From Pascua guehoae (lineage: Eukaryota; Basidiomycota; Tremellomycetes; Trichosporonales; Trichosporonaceae): a stretch of 64,000 nt of DNA. Shown here piece by piece: positions 24,673 to 36,187 of the stretch. Numbering within the stretch: the first letter of the stretch is position 1; every line of letters begins with the position of its first letter. The stretch lies in contig BCJX01000001.1 of assembly GCA_001600415.1 (NCBI GenBank), positions 1,467,723 through 1,531,722 of the forward strand, in the 5' to 3' direction. The position numbers were made by a program, and so were the translations under genes. A model generated the notes under the pieces. The model saw nothing but the letters and a program-made list of their open reading frames with translations, ran no database searches and was not told the DNA's origin.

Positions 24673-26924
24673 ATGACGGCGGAACCCGTGCCCCTCGGCA
24701 CGCTCGTTGTCGTCGTTGCCAAGGCGGTGAGTGTTGCGAGAAATGGCAAAAATCGGCTTGGAGCTGGTGGCGACTGCACTGCCAGTAACCCGACTTGTCT
24801 CTACTTTGCTCTACCAAGCGCTACCTGTACCCTGTACACGACTCGTTGCCACTCACCTGACCACGGTGGCTGCACTACCCAACCACCCCCTCAGTCTCTC
24901 CTCACCCCTGTCCCAATGACTGCAACGCCTGCCTACACAAGACCGCGCCGTATCTGACACTACAGCGTAATCTCCCAAACAAGACATTTAAGAAACAAGA
25001 CCCATACGTCGTGATGACTATTGATGCGATAACCCACAGGACGGACCCTGTGAAGAAGTGAGTCTTCGCCCGATGACTCTCCCAAGCTGTGTACTGCGTG
25101 CCAATGGAGGGTGACTAGCTGCGCCGCGCCGCGCCGCGCACTCTGGAGCGCCTGTTAGCCGGTGCCGCGTTCATGACAACAGCCGCAACTGCTTGTCCCT
25201 CATCCCCATCTCATTCCCATCACCTCTGTCATCCCATGACTGTCCTGTTCTGACTCACCAGGGGCGGGCAACATCCCGTGTGGGACCAGGAGCTTCGCTT
25301 TGATATCTTTCCCAATGCCGACGACTTGATCGCCAATGGATCTGGAAAGGAACTCCCAGTGCTCCCAAACAAGCCAGGCGTCGTGACCCCGTCCACCATG
25401 GCAAAGGCTTCACGCAACAAAGGCAAGAAGGGTCCTGGGAAGACCTTGAATGCAAAGTGCTACGCCGACGCGGGAAAGGAACCAGAGCTCATTGGTGAAA
25501 CCGACATTCCCATTGACGACATCCTCAACCAAGGAGAGGTCGACGGTGAGTCTCGAGCTCACAGCCCTGTACTGCCAGCCAGGCTTGCTGACATCAAGAA
25601 TGGTACAAGTTGATGGCCAAGGGCAAGTACGCGGGCGAGCTCTATCTCGAGTTCACCTTCTTCTCGAATGTACGTTTCTCACAGGTTTCAACCGTCATCT
25701 GACATGCAGGCGGCTCCTCCGGTACCACCTTCGCCTCTGAAGGCTGTTCGGCCCGGAATGCCCACGAGTGTCTCCGTCACGGGTATGAGCCTCTACATTC
25801 CACCGTACAGCCAGCCTACACAGACTGGCGGTATTTCGCAATCTGCAAGCTTGCAGCCCGGTCGTGGAAGGTTAACTCAGTCTTCGAGCTTCCAGGACCT
25901 TGGTCTTCCAGCTCAACCCTCGGGGCACACTCCTGGTCAACGCCCAGGTCAGCATGGCCGGAACCCGAGTGTGGCGGGTGGAGAGGCGTTGGCTGGGCAA
26001 ATGGGCAGCATGTCACTCGGTCCATCGTCTCGACCTAGCCCCAACCACCGACACTCACTCCATGGTCGACCCCAGCCACCCAGCAATGGTACTACAGGAC
26101 CAAAGCCACCTTGGGCACCACAGATGCAGCCGCAGCAGCAGAGTCCGATCCCAATTCCAGGACGACCAGCGACGACTTCCGACATGCATGATGCCCGCCG
26201 TCAATCGGCGAGCTACCAGGCCCCCCAGCACCACCGGACCAACTCTACCGCCCTTGAACTCCCGGCTGGCTATGGTCCGCCTCCGCGCCAGACCTCGCCG
26301 TTACCGATGGATCCACGTCGTAGCCCGAGCCCCATGCCGTCGCAACCACCCTACCAGCCCCCACAGCGGGCCCCGTCGCCTTATGCCCCGCCGGTACAGG
26401 CGCCGCACTCTCCTCCGACGCCTCAGCCTCCTCTGCCGGCCCAGCCTCCTCTGGCGGCGTACGCTCCGCAGGCTCAAAGCCAGCAGCAATACCCACCGAC
26501 GACTCAGGCGTATCCTGTGCCGCCTCCGCAGTCTCCGCCGACGCCCCAGCCCCAGCGACCCCCGTTCTCCCCTCCGGTTCAGTCATACGCGCCCCAGGCA
26601 CCGCCCGCGCAGCCGTTCTCACCGCCGACGCAGCAGCCACCATACCCGGACTATGGCGCGGCGCCTCCGTCACTCCCATACCAGCACCCGACGCAGCAGG
26701 CTCAGCCACCAGTGCACCAGCAGCAACCACCGGCCGTCCAGTCGCCGCCTTTGACGGGTACCGGCCAGTATGACCCGTGGGCGGTGCAGCCACAGCAGCC
26801 AGCACCAACGCCGGCTGCCTACCCGCAATACCCCCCGAACTCAAACACAACGAACGCACCTCCCCCACCACCCCCGCGTGTGGGTCACGGCCACGGCTAC
26901 TACCCGTCCGATGAGCTGTACGTG

Positions 26925-26965
<41 letters not shown>

Positions 26966-27527
26966 ACAACAACCGGGCTTTGACCAGCAGCCGTATGGGT
27001 ACCCGCAGCAACCTTCCGGGGGGTACCCGGTGCCTCCCGTCGTGCCACAACAGCCGCCGACGCAGTACCCTGCCGCGCCTCAGCAGGGATACTACGGCCA
27101 CGACTACAACAATCGTCCGGCACCCGCCCCGCCCACGGATGCTCCCTGGGGCCAACCCCAGCAGCCCCCGCAGCCGCAGTTCCCTCTGTCGCAATCGCCC
27201 GTGAACAACAACACGGCGTGGTCACCCCAGCAGCGGCAGGCGTCGGCCCAGTTTACTCAGTCGCCTTACGGAGTTGCCCGAGGCCAAAGTATCAGTAGGG
27301 GGCGCGACTATCTCAGGAGTATCGGGCCGTCGGTGGATAACGTGCCTCCGCCGCAGGTTCCCCAGCAGCCGCAGCAGCAGATGTACCAGCCGCCGCCGAA
27401 CCAGATGTACCACCAGCAGCCGCCGAACCCGCCGCCCCCGAACCCCATGTACCAACAGCCGCAGCAGAACCAGCCGCCTGATTGGTTCACGCCCCCGCCC
27501 AACGTCCCAAACATGGGTGCGTACTAG
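24673..27527 (+). CDS. C2-domain proline/glutamine-rich protein, Inn1/Fic1-like cytokinesis factor
   Basis: The domain plan matches yeast Inn1 and fission-yeast Fic1, which link the actomyosin ring, septum synthesis and membrane ingression through an N-terminal C2 domain and a PxxP-rich tail. Exon 1 encodes MTAEPVPLGTLVVVVAKA. The next exons give the C2 strands: NLPNKTFKKQDPYVVMTI, HPVWDQELRFDIFP, ELIGETDIPIDDIL and WYKLMAKGKYAGELYLEFTF. The remainder (about 600 residues) is low complexity, rich in Pro, Gln, Ser and Tyr. It has many PxxP sites for SH3 partners such as Cyk3 and Hof1/Cdc15-type proteins, and a poly-Gln run coded by mixed CAA/CAG (about 26926-26970). It ends PNVPNMGAY. The C2 call is good; orthology to Inn1/Fic1 is inferred from architecture. 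Confidence 0.75.
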
Positions 27528-28300
27528 GGAGTAGGGTGGGGTGCACCCGTCCAAAATGGTGGTTGGTGACAGGCGGGCGCGCGGCATGCTTGTCGTTGAC
27601 GGGGCGCTGTAGGGGGACGGATACACAAGGTACAGTACATAGGATGAGAAGGCGCACGGGATTGCCACGAGCCAAGTTGAGCTAGCCGTAGACATAGAGG
27701 GCAGCGTATGCATTGCATCTCCCCGACGCGTGATCGAATACAGTCTTGGGGAGGGGGGGAAGGGGTTCTGGGGCGGTCATCGCGTGATCATTCGTGGCCG
27801 TGGGGCAAGTCGGCGGACCAGAGAAACGACGTCAGTGAGCCCCAGACGGTAGGACTGACTGACACTGCAGCACGGAGAAATGGACCTGATACCTGCTCCT
27901 CTTGCCATGCTCGGCACTGGCCACGGCTCGTCCATGCGACGCTCGGCCATCCCATTTAGATTCATAAAACCTCTAGGATGAGACCTGGAGACTGTAAGTG
28001 TGCTGGTTGGGGCACGTAGATTTTATGCTCTAGGTACAGTTCTACAATCTAGTGCTGTAGGTAATGTTACAAGCTAGTGTATCGGTACACTGACAGAATC
28101 CTCTGCGCCGTGGGGCTACCACAGGCAGTGGTGCAGGCAAGATGCGCAAGGCGATCGGGGGGAGATGCAAACAGGTACCGGGCAATCGTCTTGCTCTGTT
28201 GCCTTGGCGTATGAGTGTCTTGTTGCGCTTTGGCGCGTCGTGTCTTGGGTTTGAGAGTTTCGCCCTTCCTTTCAAGACTCCTGACTCGATCACGACTGAC
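27528..28300. other. Convergent intergenic region, no gene seen
   Basis: This contains the 3' ends of the C2-domain gene (+) and the DcpS gene (-). Only short ORFs occur. An AT-richer part at 27955-28085 may hold polyadenylation signals for one or both genes. No repeat or RNA gene was recognised. Confidence 0.55.
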
Positions 28301-30183
28301 TTATTGCGCGTCACTGTCGCTACGCCGGCGCTTGCCGCTACCTGCTGTGGCCGCGGCGCTGGCATCGGCGTCGGCGTCTGCGACAGCGTCCGGCTCAGTG
28401 TCCTGCGCAGCAAGGAGGCCGGCGTACAGGCCATGCTCGACACCGAGGGCGTAGGTAAACGTCATGCGGGCGGGGAGGCTGGGTGCGTCGGGTGGCGAGA
28501 GCTCGAGCTGGGTGGGTGTCAGTTGGGACTCGAGAGGCGTGGTGTGAAGTTTTGCAGCTGTTGATGCCGAGGATGCGTGCCGACTCACCCAGTCAATGAC
28601 GTCGTCGAGGAGATGGGCCTGTCCGACCGCCATGCCCGCGAGGATTTCGTGCTGGACATGGACGACGTGGACGTGGAAGTGGTCTGGTGTGAGCACTGGA
28701 GTCGGGCTGTGACTCACAATACGAGGGCTGGTAGTGGATAAACATCCGGAGCTTGCCGGGCTCGACGGCATACTTGTCCGCGGCGGTAGCGTACGCCTGG
28801 CGCCTGATCTTGCGGAGGAGGGGCAGATGCCTCCTGTCGAGATCGCGGAGGGAGCGGATCGCGCTGTTATTCACAATCGCACTGAGGTACAATGCACTCA
28901 GCGTCGTGCCGTCCCACTTGAGATCGGGGAGGAGGACAAACCCGTCCGCGTCCTCCCTGGGCGAACGGTACAGCACCCGCTCGGCCTCCTTGACCCCGTC
29001 GAGGATGGCGTACACCCACGCCAGGCGGTCGGCGGGAAACGACGAAATGTACGGCTCCACGACGGACCGGTACGTCTCGGGCGTCTCGCGCAGGAGCCGC
29101 CGCGGCTGCGCAGTGTACTTGCGGATATGTGTGTCGGTGCACGGCCACACGAGCTTGAGGGCCAGGTCGTACGCGCCAGGTGTGCGCGCAATCAGCGCCT
29201 GGGCGGAGAAGTACTGCTGGTCAGTACGAGCAGCCTGATAGTATCGGGTGGTGGCATGTGGCACTGTGTGTCCTGTGGTGCAACACAGCAACCTGCTGAT
29301 CTCATGGAACAATCGACGCAAGTTCATGACTGGCAACCACGGGCGAAGACGACAATCACTGGGCGAAGCGAAGGCAACAAACGTCGTCGTACCGAGCCGA
29401 GCCAAACCTCATGCGGGGCAACGCGCCCCGGAACCGTCCCGGACCCGCCACAATATTGCACTCCTCCACTCCATCCCATTCCACGAACGACAAACAGAGT
29501 GCGACCCGGCATTGATCATACGTCACTCGGATCAACCCCGGAAACGAGCGCGCTTATCCTCTCATCCTCCTCGTGACCACCTCTGAGCCACCCGCAAATG
29601 CGGAACCGGACATTTTACACAGCACGACTCGAAAGCAGAGGGACACACTCACCGGCCGGTTATCGAGAAACACGTCCAAGGCCTCGAGACCGTTCTTTAC
29701 AATCCCCGGCGCGGCAGCGGCGTCGATTGCCGTGCGCTGGACGTGGACAATGGCCGGCTCGCCATGGAGCGTGCCGAGGAGGTAGGCCGAGCCTGTTGTC
29801 GGGCCTGGGGTCAGGTGTTAGTTGCGGGGGAGGGTGGGCATGGGAGACAGGGTGGGCATGAGGAGATCGAGCGGATAGAGGGTAGGAGGGTAGGGTTGAA
29901 GTTTGGGCGAGCACCGTGTTGGAACCGTGTTGTTTGCCACCTGCTCTTGGCAGCCCCGTATATCAGAGGCCTCGCCCGCAATGATACTCGACAGGCGCGC
30001 GCACAGGTGCTTTCAAATGTGCGCGAAAGGCCGTGCGAGAATGGCCGGCGGCTGGCCAGAATGGCCGTGCGTGTCTACACCATTCCAGCATTACAGACAA
30101 GACGCACTTTCAGAAAGGACGCGGTCAAATTCAAACGTCGCGAGCGTCGCGAGGTCGCAGGGCTTGAGGTCGTCGGCGGACAT
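28301..30183 (-). CDS. DCS1: Scavenger mRNA decapping enzyme DcpS (HIT family)
   Basis: Hydrolyses the m7GpppN cap remnant left by 3'-5' mRNA decay. Exon 1 (30108-30183) encodes MSADDLKPCDLATLATFEFD. Exon 2 (29653-29804) encodes SAYLLGTLHGEPAIVHVQRT. The main exon includes VWPCTDTHIRKYTAQPRRL, DGFVLLPDLKWDG, AIVNNSAIRSLRDLDRRHLP and the cap-binding/catalytic lead PSYYHFHVHVVHVQHE. In the latter the HIT triad H-F-H-V-H is complete; it is split by a short intron after PSY. The end has LTFTYALGVE-type strands, then a Ser/Ala/Asp-rich tail with a GKRRR basic patch resembling a nuclear signal. About 400 bases between exon 2 and the main exon (29230-29650) may hide one small exon (human DcpS has NDIY... 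there). It is divergent from the PhyH gene. Confidence 0.92.
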
Positions 30184-30842
30184 TGCGAATGGGCGACGTC
30201 GAGGATGATGCAATGCGACGAGTGGAGGTTGGAAAGATGTTAATGACAAGTGACGAGACACGCCAGGCGCGAGGCGCCAGGACGCGCACGAAATGGCTCG
30301 TGGCTCGCCAAGCCAGAGAGGTACCGCTTGGAGCGCTTGGAATCACGTGCCCGCGTGGATGGTGGAGAAAGTCCGGAAAAAACGAGTGTGTCACATGTCC
30401 CGCCTTGAACCGTCTTGTGCCCCTCTTTGCGCCCCCTTCCGCTCAGTTGCTCCGCCCATGACTGCCCGCAATTGCCCCGATACCAAGTCTTGTGCTCCGT
30501 AACGACGTCGTCGGCACCCTCCAGCCCTCCGCGCCCCCCGCCTCGGTGGCGCTCTCCTGCTAATCTGCTGATCCGCCGACTAGTCGCACTGCAAGTGCAG
30601 CAACGTAAAAAGGCCGATAGGGCATTTCGGGCCGACGGGGAGCGAGGCAGCAAGCAGCAAGACGACAACGGATAACACTTAAGAAACGTTCTTGTACCAG
30701 AGGCAGCGTCTCAACTCAACTCTGACTGATACCAACTGCTCTGTACCACAGTTCACAGCAGTCTACCCCCATCATTGCACGGCCCTACAGTCCACAACCG
30801 GTGCACTTTTACATTACCTCCAAGCCCACCCAGTACCCCACA
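30184..30842. promoter_or_regulatory. Shared upstream region of DcpS and the PhyH gene
   Basis: A 659-base divergent promoter region. No TATA element clearly assignable to either start was found. It contains no supported gene. Confidence 0.4.
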
Positions 30843-32038
30843 ATGGCCCCGCCTATCGCGACAGAGACTGCCACGGCCGCGGGCACGGAGACGCCGACGC
30901 TCAAGCTCCGGGGCGAGCGGGCGCAGCCTTCGATGGACGCGTTCCCCGAGCTCGAAACCAAGGGTGTGAGTGTAGCATCATTTGTTGTTTTGTTCTAGCG
31001 CGGCCGAGAGAAGGGGCTAGAAGCTGGGCTGCCCCTTGGCTCGCCGCAGGTGTGGTGTGGCGGTGGCGCATGTCGCACCCCACTCCCCTACTGCCCCACC
31101 TGGCCGCTTGCATTCACGCCACCTGACACTGACACTGGCAGTACACGGTTGTGCGCGGCGTACTTTCCGAGGAGAAGGCGGCCCACTATGTGGACGAAAT
31201 GTACGCGTGGCTCGAGTCGTTTGGGCTTGGGTTCAAGGGCGACGACCGTTCGACGTGGAAGATTAGCAACATGCCCAAGTTTGACAAGGGCGGGCTATTC
31301 CACCGGTTTGGCGTGGGCCACGAGCAGTTTGCGTGGGACATTCGTTCCGAGCCCGCGGTGGTCGACGTCTTTGCGCGGCTGTGGGGCACCGACGAGCTGA
31401 TTGTGTCGTATGACAGTGTCAACATTTCGCTCCCGCTCAAGCGCGAGCTGGACGCGGCGCGCGCCGAGCCATGGCCGCACGTCGACCAGAGCCCGACGCG
31501 CAACTGGCGCCACTGCGTGCAGGGTATTGTCAACCTGTACCCGAACGGGCCGGAGGACGGGGGCCTGATGGTCCTCGAGGGCTCGACGGCGCTGTTTGAC
31601 GAATACTTCCAAACACACACACACCTCCGCCCCGAGGACGGATGGCCCACGGCAGACTGGTGGGGCCACGCCCAGGCCGAGCTCCAGTGGTTCTACGACC
31701 GGGGCTGCAAGTGGACCAAAGTCGAGGCAGGCCCCGGAGACGTCATTCTCTGGGACTCGCGCACGGTCCACTATGGCGACGCCGCGCGCGGAGACGAGCC
31801 CCGCATCGCCACATATGTCTGCTTCAAGCCCGCACGCGACATGGCGCCAGAAAAACTCAAGGAAAAGCAAGAGTGCTTTGAAAAGTACTGGGGCACAAGC
31901 CACGACCCCCTCGAGTTCCGCATCACCGCCGCGCGTTTCAAGGGCTGGGCCATCGACGAGGGAGAACGCACGGCGCCCCGCAAGCCCCCCGTCCTCTCGG
32001 ACCGTGCAAAGCAGCTCGCAGGTCTCGTGCCGTACTAG
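30843..32038 (+). CDS. PhyH-type Fe(II)/2-oxoglutarate dioxygenase
   Basis: Two exons: a short N-terminal exon (MAPPIATETATAAGTETPTL, ending ELETKG) and, after the intron at about 30967-31140, a 295-residue exon beginning YTVVRGVLSEEKAAHYVDEM. The fold matches the phytanoyl-CoA hydroxylase family, which uses Fe(II), 2-oxoglutarate and O2 to hydroxylate small substrates. The iron facial triad is visible as His and Asp in PWPHVDQSP and the distal His in DSRTVHYGDA. The nearby Arg in DEPRIATYVCF is suited to 2-oxoglutarate binding. LYPNGPEDGGLMVLEGST is the usual core strand region. No signal peptide or peroxisomal SKL tail is present (the end is LAGLVPY). The substrate is unknown. The gene is followed in the same direction by kynureninase, but 800 bases apart, so co-function is not implied. 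Confidence 0.85.
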
Positions 32039-32835
32039 ACGACAACGGCGGCGGCGACTAGTCCGGGTCGGCTTCGGCGTCGCAGCCGCGGCGCCGCGCC
32101 ACCATCACATCACAGTTATTAGTAGTAGAATTCCAGCTGCATGAATACATATGATTTTTTCTCAATGGTTCCAAGGTGACACACTGTCGCTACCCAGTGA
32201 CAGACCCGATGAGTAATACCCCCACCACGAGCCCCAGGCGCCGCGGCGAATGGAATGGCCGCGGCCAACGATGACGTCCACGATATTAAAACCAACGTCC
32301 AGAGTGGTCAGAGATTGCTGACAGATTGACAGTAGGCGTCGGTGCGTCCGATAGCAGCGCGGATAGTGAACGCGTGTGCATGTGCGTGTGCATGTGATTC
32401 GGGCCTTGTCCTGTGTACATACAGCCACTGGCCACAGCCATGCACATACAATAATGCACAGCTCGCACAGCTCGTGTCTCTGCGGCCGTAGCGCCTAGCG
32501 GCCATGGCCACTGCACTGGAGTCTGCACGACCCTGCCGATGGTTACCGGAAGGTCCGGCCGAGTGGCCGAGGCATGAGTGGCGCTCAAACGGTGCTTCTC
32601 ACTGGCGGAAGAGGCCGAGCACTCGGCCGCACCCGCGGCGGCCCCGCGGCGGGCCCGTGCGCCGATCCACCATTGCCACCATTGCCGACGCTCGGTACGT
32701 GTACAAAGTGGTCCGACGCGAGGTGTCTGTCAACCCAAATCTCTCACCAGCGTACACCTGCACCAAGCCAGCACTACACCAGCAACCAGCAACCAGCAGC
32801 CTCCAGTACACTACCGCATAGCATCCAAAGACACC
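32039..32835. promoter_or_regulatory. Upstream region of kynureninase
   Basis: About 800 bases between two co-directional genes. From 32740 the plus strand has CAGCA/CCAGCAACC repeats typical of a leader. A GGCCGAGTGGCCGAGGC stretch at about 32560 resembles a tRNA A-box, but no B-box follows. No other gene was supported. Confidence 0.45.
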
Positions 32836-34604
32836 ATGGCACCCCCGACCAAGCAGCAGCTCCAGGAGTGGGACGCGGCGGACCCGCTCGCGTGGACGCG
32901 CGACGAGTTTGAGATTCCCGACGCGCGCCAGTGCGGCGGCGACGTCGGTGAGTGTTGAGACTGTATCGTGGGTGGGTGGGTGCTGACGGGGGAACAGATG
33001 GCGAGGCCGTCTACTTTTGCGGCAACTCGCTCGGCCCGCTGTCGAAGCGCGCGAGGCAGTATCTCGTCGAGGAGCTCGACACGTGGGGCAAGACGTGAGT
33101 ACGAGCATTGGGTGAACGGGGATGGACAAGCTGGCGGCAGTGCTGGCTCGGCGTGCCCGCTGCCACCGTTCAGGATGTGGTGGCCATCCTGCCCAACTGG
33201 CACGAACACGAGCATGGACACGCTCCCCAGCCGTGCTACACGCGCAAGAGGCCCAGCTCTAATCCCCTCCCCCCCTACCCCCCAGCGTACACCGCGAACA
33301 CACCTAACCCCCAGCGCGGTGACGGGCCACTTCCAGCACAAGTACAACCGGCCGTGGAAGCACGTCGACCGGCCATTGACGCCGATCCTGGCCAAGATGT
33401 TTGGCGCAAAGGAGAGCGAGATTAGCCACAGCGGCACGTTGACCGGCAACATGCACTCGCTGTTTACGACATTCTACAACCCCTCTGCGACGCGGTGGAA
33501 GATTGTGATTGAAAAGGGCTCGTTCCCGACCGACTGGTTTGCGGCCCACTCGCACCCCAACCTGCACGCTGCGACGCTGTCAAAGGAGCAGATTGCCAAT
33601 GCGGTCATTGCGATTGAGCCGCGCGAGGGCGAGGAGACGCTGCGTACCGAGGACATTCTGGCGGTTCTCGACGAGAACAAGGACGAGGTAGGTCTGAGGC
33701 GTACGCCCGCTCTTGGACAGGCCCACTGACACACACACCAGATTGCGCTCGTGTGGCTGCCGATTATCCAGTACTACAGCGGCCAGCTGTTTGACGCCGC
33801 GACCATTACCAAGAAGGCGCACGAGATTGGCGCGCTCATGGGCCTCGACATGGCGCACGGCGTCGGCAACGTGACCATCAAGCTCGACGAGTGGGGTGTC
33901 GACTTTGCCGTCTGGTGCACGTACAAGTGAGTCGTAGTGTGGATGACAGCCCCTGGCAGCGCGTAGTAGCCATGACAACAAGCCCTGACACCAGGTACCT
34001 GAACGCGGGACCCGGCGCAGTGGGCGGCTTCTTTATCCGCGACGGGCTCGACGACCACGGGCGCCGCCTGGCCGGCTGGTGGGGCGACAACGAAAAGACG
34101 CGGTTCCAGATGACCAACAAGTTTGACCCGACGCCAGGCGCAAAGGGCTACCAGCACTCGTGCACGAGCGCGCTCGCCACGGTCCCGCTCCTGGCCACGC
34201 TGGAAATCATGGACAAGGCAAACTTTGACACGCTGCGCGAAAAGGCCATCCGCCTGACGGCCGCCCTCGAGGACCTGCTCAAGGCCAGCCCATACTACCT
34301 GTCCAAGATCCCGGGTCCCAACGAACAGAGCAACAAGGTCGGCTTCCACATTATCACCCCCGACGCACCGTGGCGCGGCACCCAGCTGTCCATTTTCATC
34401 CACCCCAAAAAGGAGGGCGTCATGCCCCGCGTCTTTGAGCGCATGATCAAGCGCGGGCTCGTCGGCGACGAGCGCTTCCCGTACGTCATTCGCCTCGCGC
34501 CCGTTGCGCTCTACACCCGCTTCCAGGACGTTGGCAAGGCGGTCGACATTATCAACGACGCCCTCAAGGAGGAGGACGAGTCAACAAAGGCAAACGGCCA
34601 CTAG
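32836..34604 (+). CDS. BNA5: Kynureninase
   Basis: PLP enzyme that cleaves kynurenine and 3-hydroxykynurenine, releasing alanine and (hydroxy)anthranilate, in tryptophan breakdown and de novo NAD synthesis. The start MAPPTKQQLQEWDAADPLAW is followed by the family block VYFCGNSLGPLSKRARQYL, then HFQHKYNRPWKHVDRPLTPI and SGTLTGNMHSLFTTFYNP. FPTDWFAAHSH and LVWLPIIQYYSGQLFD follow, then the PLP-binding Asp/His region LDMAHGVGNV. The Schiff-base lysine is in CTYKYLNAGPGAVGG, where the codons are split by an intron after TYK. KVGFHIITP and a C-terminal small domain end at TKANGH. The length is about 455 residues, normal for the family. It has four introns, one of about 220 bases (33096-33315). There is no targeting signal; cytosolic enzyme expected. 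Confidence 0.95.
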
Positions 34605-35519
34605 GCAAGGGGTGGCGCGCACAGCTAGATGGTAGGCAGAGGCTCAGGTGTCATGCATGGTTGGGTACATTGTTCACCTCTCGGGTACCGTGGGTACATG
34701 CCTGTGGCGCACCGTGTGTGCGACATTGACTTGTCGTGGGTACAGTATTCACCTGTCGCGCACCGTGCACGACTTGCTTGCCCCAGTGGTTGCTGACTAA
34801 GACTGATTCTAATGCCATGAATCGCTGATGCGGGGGTAGTTGTTCTGCTCTGGCGCGGTCACCAATTGTGCAACTCGTGTGGGGCCACCTCCTTGGCACG
34901 ACCTGTGCTGTGGCGTCCGGGGCGGCCACCTGGGGCGAACGGATCTGGGGTGGACCAAGACGGCACGGAGCGGAAATATGTTCAACGTCTTGCAATGGCA
35001 TTCCTCTGCTCCGTTTATGACAAGAGGTCCAAACGACATACGCAGACAGGTTGTGTTTTGGGACGACGGTCGGTCAGACGCCATACGGTCACTCAACAAT
35101 CGTCCGAGCTTTGATCAGAACTGGTTTCCGGTGACAATCGTCGAACAATGTCAAGCGTAGTGACCCTTCTCAGGTCCCACCATACCTCGACGCACATCGC
35201 AACAGGTACGCTCTCTCGCCTGATCCCACTGACTGTGCGTGACTCTGGGTAACTTTGGGCAACTCTGGGTAACTTGGGCAACTTTGGGTAACTACGGGCA
35301 AGTCTGGCACCTCTGTGCACGCGACCCATATGCGGTAGCTGCCTCGAGTGTAACAGCCTCTGAGGGCAACAGGGATACCCGCCCTCACCATCACCAGGCC
35401 CGTATCCGATGTTGTGGTTGCAACTGTCCATGACGAAAACTCTAAATCCCATCTATCATTGTCCGCCGCCGTTGTTGTGCGCGACTCTAAATAATTATAT
35501 CATGTCCCCGCCTCTACTC
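34605..35519. other. Intergenic region with decanucleotide minisatellite
   Basis: No supported gene. Between 34670 and 34765 there are two imperfect copies of a TTCACCT...GGGTAC...GCGCACCGTG motif. The minisatellite at 35241-35307 is listed separately. The remainder shows nothing recognisable. Confidence 0.55.
35241..35307 (+). repeat. Ten-base tandem repeat (consensus AACTTTGGGT)
   Basis: About six and a half units of a 9-10 base motif (aactctgggt, aactttgggc, aacttgggca and close variants). On the minus strand it reads as repeated Pro-Glu-Leu-Pro-Lys, but no gene is supported there. Confidence 0.8.
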
Positions 35520-36187
35520 TCACATCTTAACACAGCCCCCATCAACAAGGACATACCCCCTCATGCACGAATGCACGACACACCTCCCAACCTCGCACGC
35601 CACCCCGCCAACGCCCGGGATATCGGTACAGTCCTCCCCCACCCCGGGGCAGCCACCACACGCCTCGAGATTCGTGGCCGTGTTGAGGCACTCGCGCCCC
35701 CGGGGCGTGGTGCAGGCTTCGTGGCCCGGGGCGCAGACGGGACCGCGGCGGCGGCGGGGGAGGCCGGAGGGTGTGGGTTCGAGGCAGGCTTCGACTTCCT
35801 GGAAAGTTAGTATGGGGTTTGGTTTGGGTCTGGTTTGGTTGGGTTGGGTTGGGGTTTTTGGGATGGGGGGGACGTACTTCGGGGGTGCGGAGGAGGTAGC
35901 ACGAGGAGAGAGAGGGGGCGGCGCGGCGCGCGTGCGTCGGGGTTNNNNNNNNNNNNNNNNNNNNNNNNNNNNNNNNNNNNNNNNNNNNNNNNNNNNNNNN
36001 NNNNNNNNNNNNNNNNNNNNNNNNNNNNNNNNNNNNNNNNNNNNNNNNNNNNNNNNNNNNNNNNNNNNNNNNNNNNNNNGGGGGGGAATGTGTGTGGGAG
36101 GGGTGTTGGGGGGGTGGGGATGTGGCCGGGAAGGTGGTGGTGGTGGTGGTGGTGGTGGTGGTGGTGAAGGGCGAGTAAGGAGAGCAC
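35520..36187 (-). CDS. PriA-like cysteine-rich protein (N-terminus unresolved at assembly gap)
   Basis: The last exon begins at a strong acceptor (ACTAAC...TTTCCAG, near 35810) and encodes VEACLEPTPSG, a basic linker, then a cysteine-rich C-domain: CAPGHEACTTPRGRECLNT, NLEACGGCPGVGEDCTDIPG, CEVGRCVVHSCMRGYVLVDG and a final CVKM. The spacing C-x6-C...NLE-x-CGGC...DCT-x-IPG...GRCVV-x-SC-x-GY is that of the C-terminal domain of the Lentinula PriA family, secreted or surface proteins known only in basidiomycetes, with unclear role. Upstream lie a 135-base N gap, a GGT microsatellite and a possible hydrophobic start near 36187. The N-terminus, including any signal peptide, therefore cannot be read. 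The family call is good; the gene boundary on the right is a guess. Confidence 0.6.
35945..36166. repeat. Assembly gap with flanking G-rich sequence and (GGT)n microsatellite
   Basis: One hundred and thirty-five N (35945-36079) are followed by GGGGG-rich sequence and a pure GGT run at 36133-36166. The gap interrupts the PriA-like gene. Confidence 0.9.

Noticed and set aside
26245..27225. A 326-codon minus-strand ORF rich in Ala, Val and Gly
   Set aside because: Antisense shadow of the Pro/Gln-rich tail of the C2-domain protein.
32550..32620. tRNA-like A-box phrase (GGCCGAGTGGCCGAGGC)
   Set aside because: No B-box, no acceptor pairing and no T-run follows.
30843..34604. PhyH dioxygenase plus kynureninase as a metabolic gene cluster with the nearby methyltransferase
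   Set aside because: Spacing of 800 bases, no transporter or regulator alongside, and the methyltransferase is 24 kb away; ordinary neighbours are more likely.
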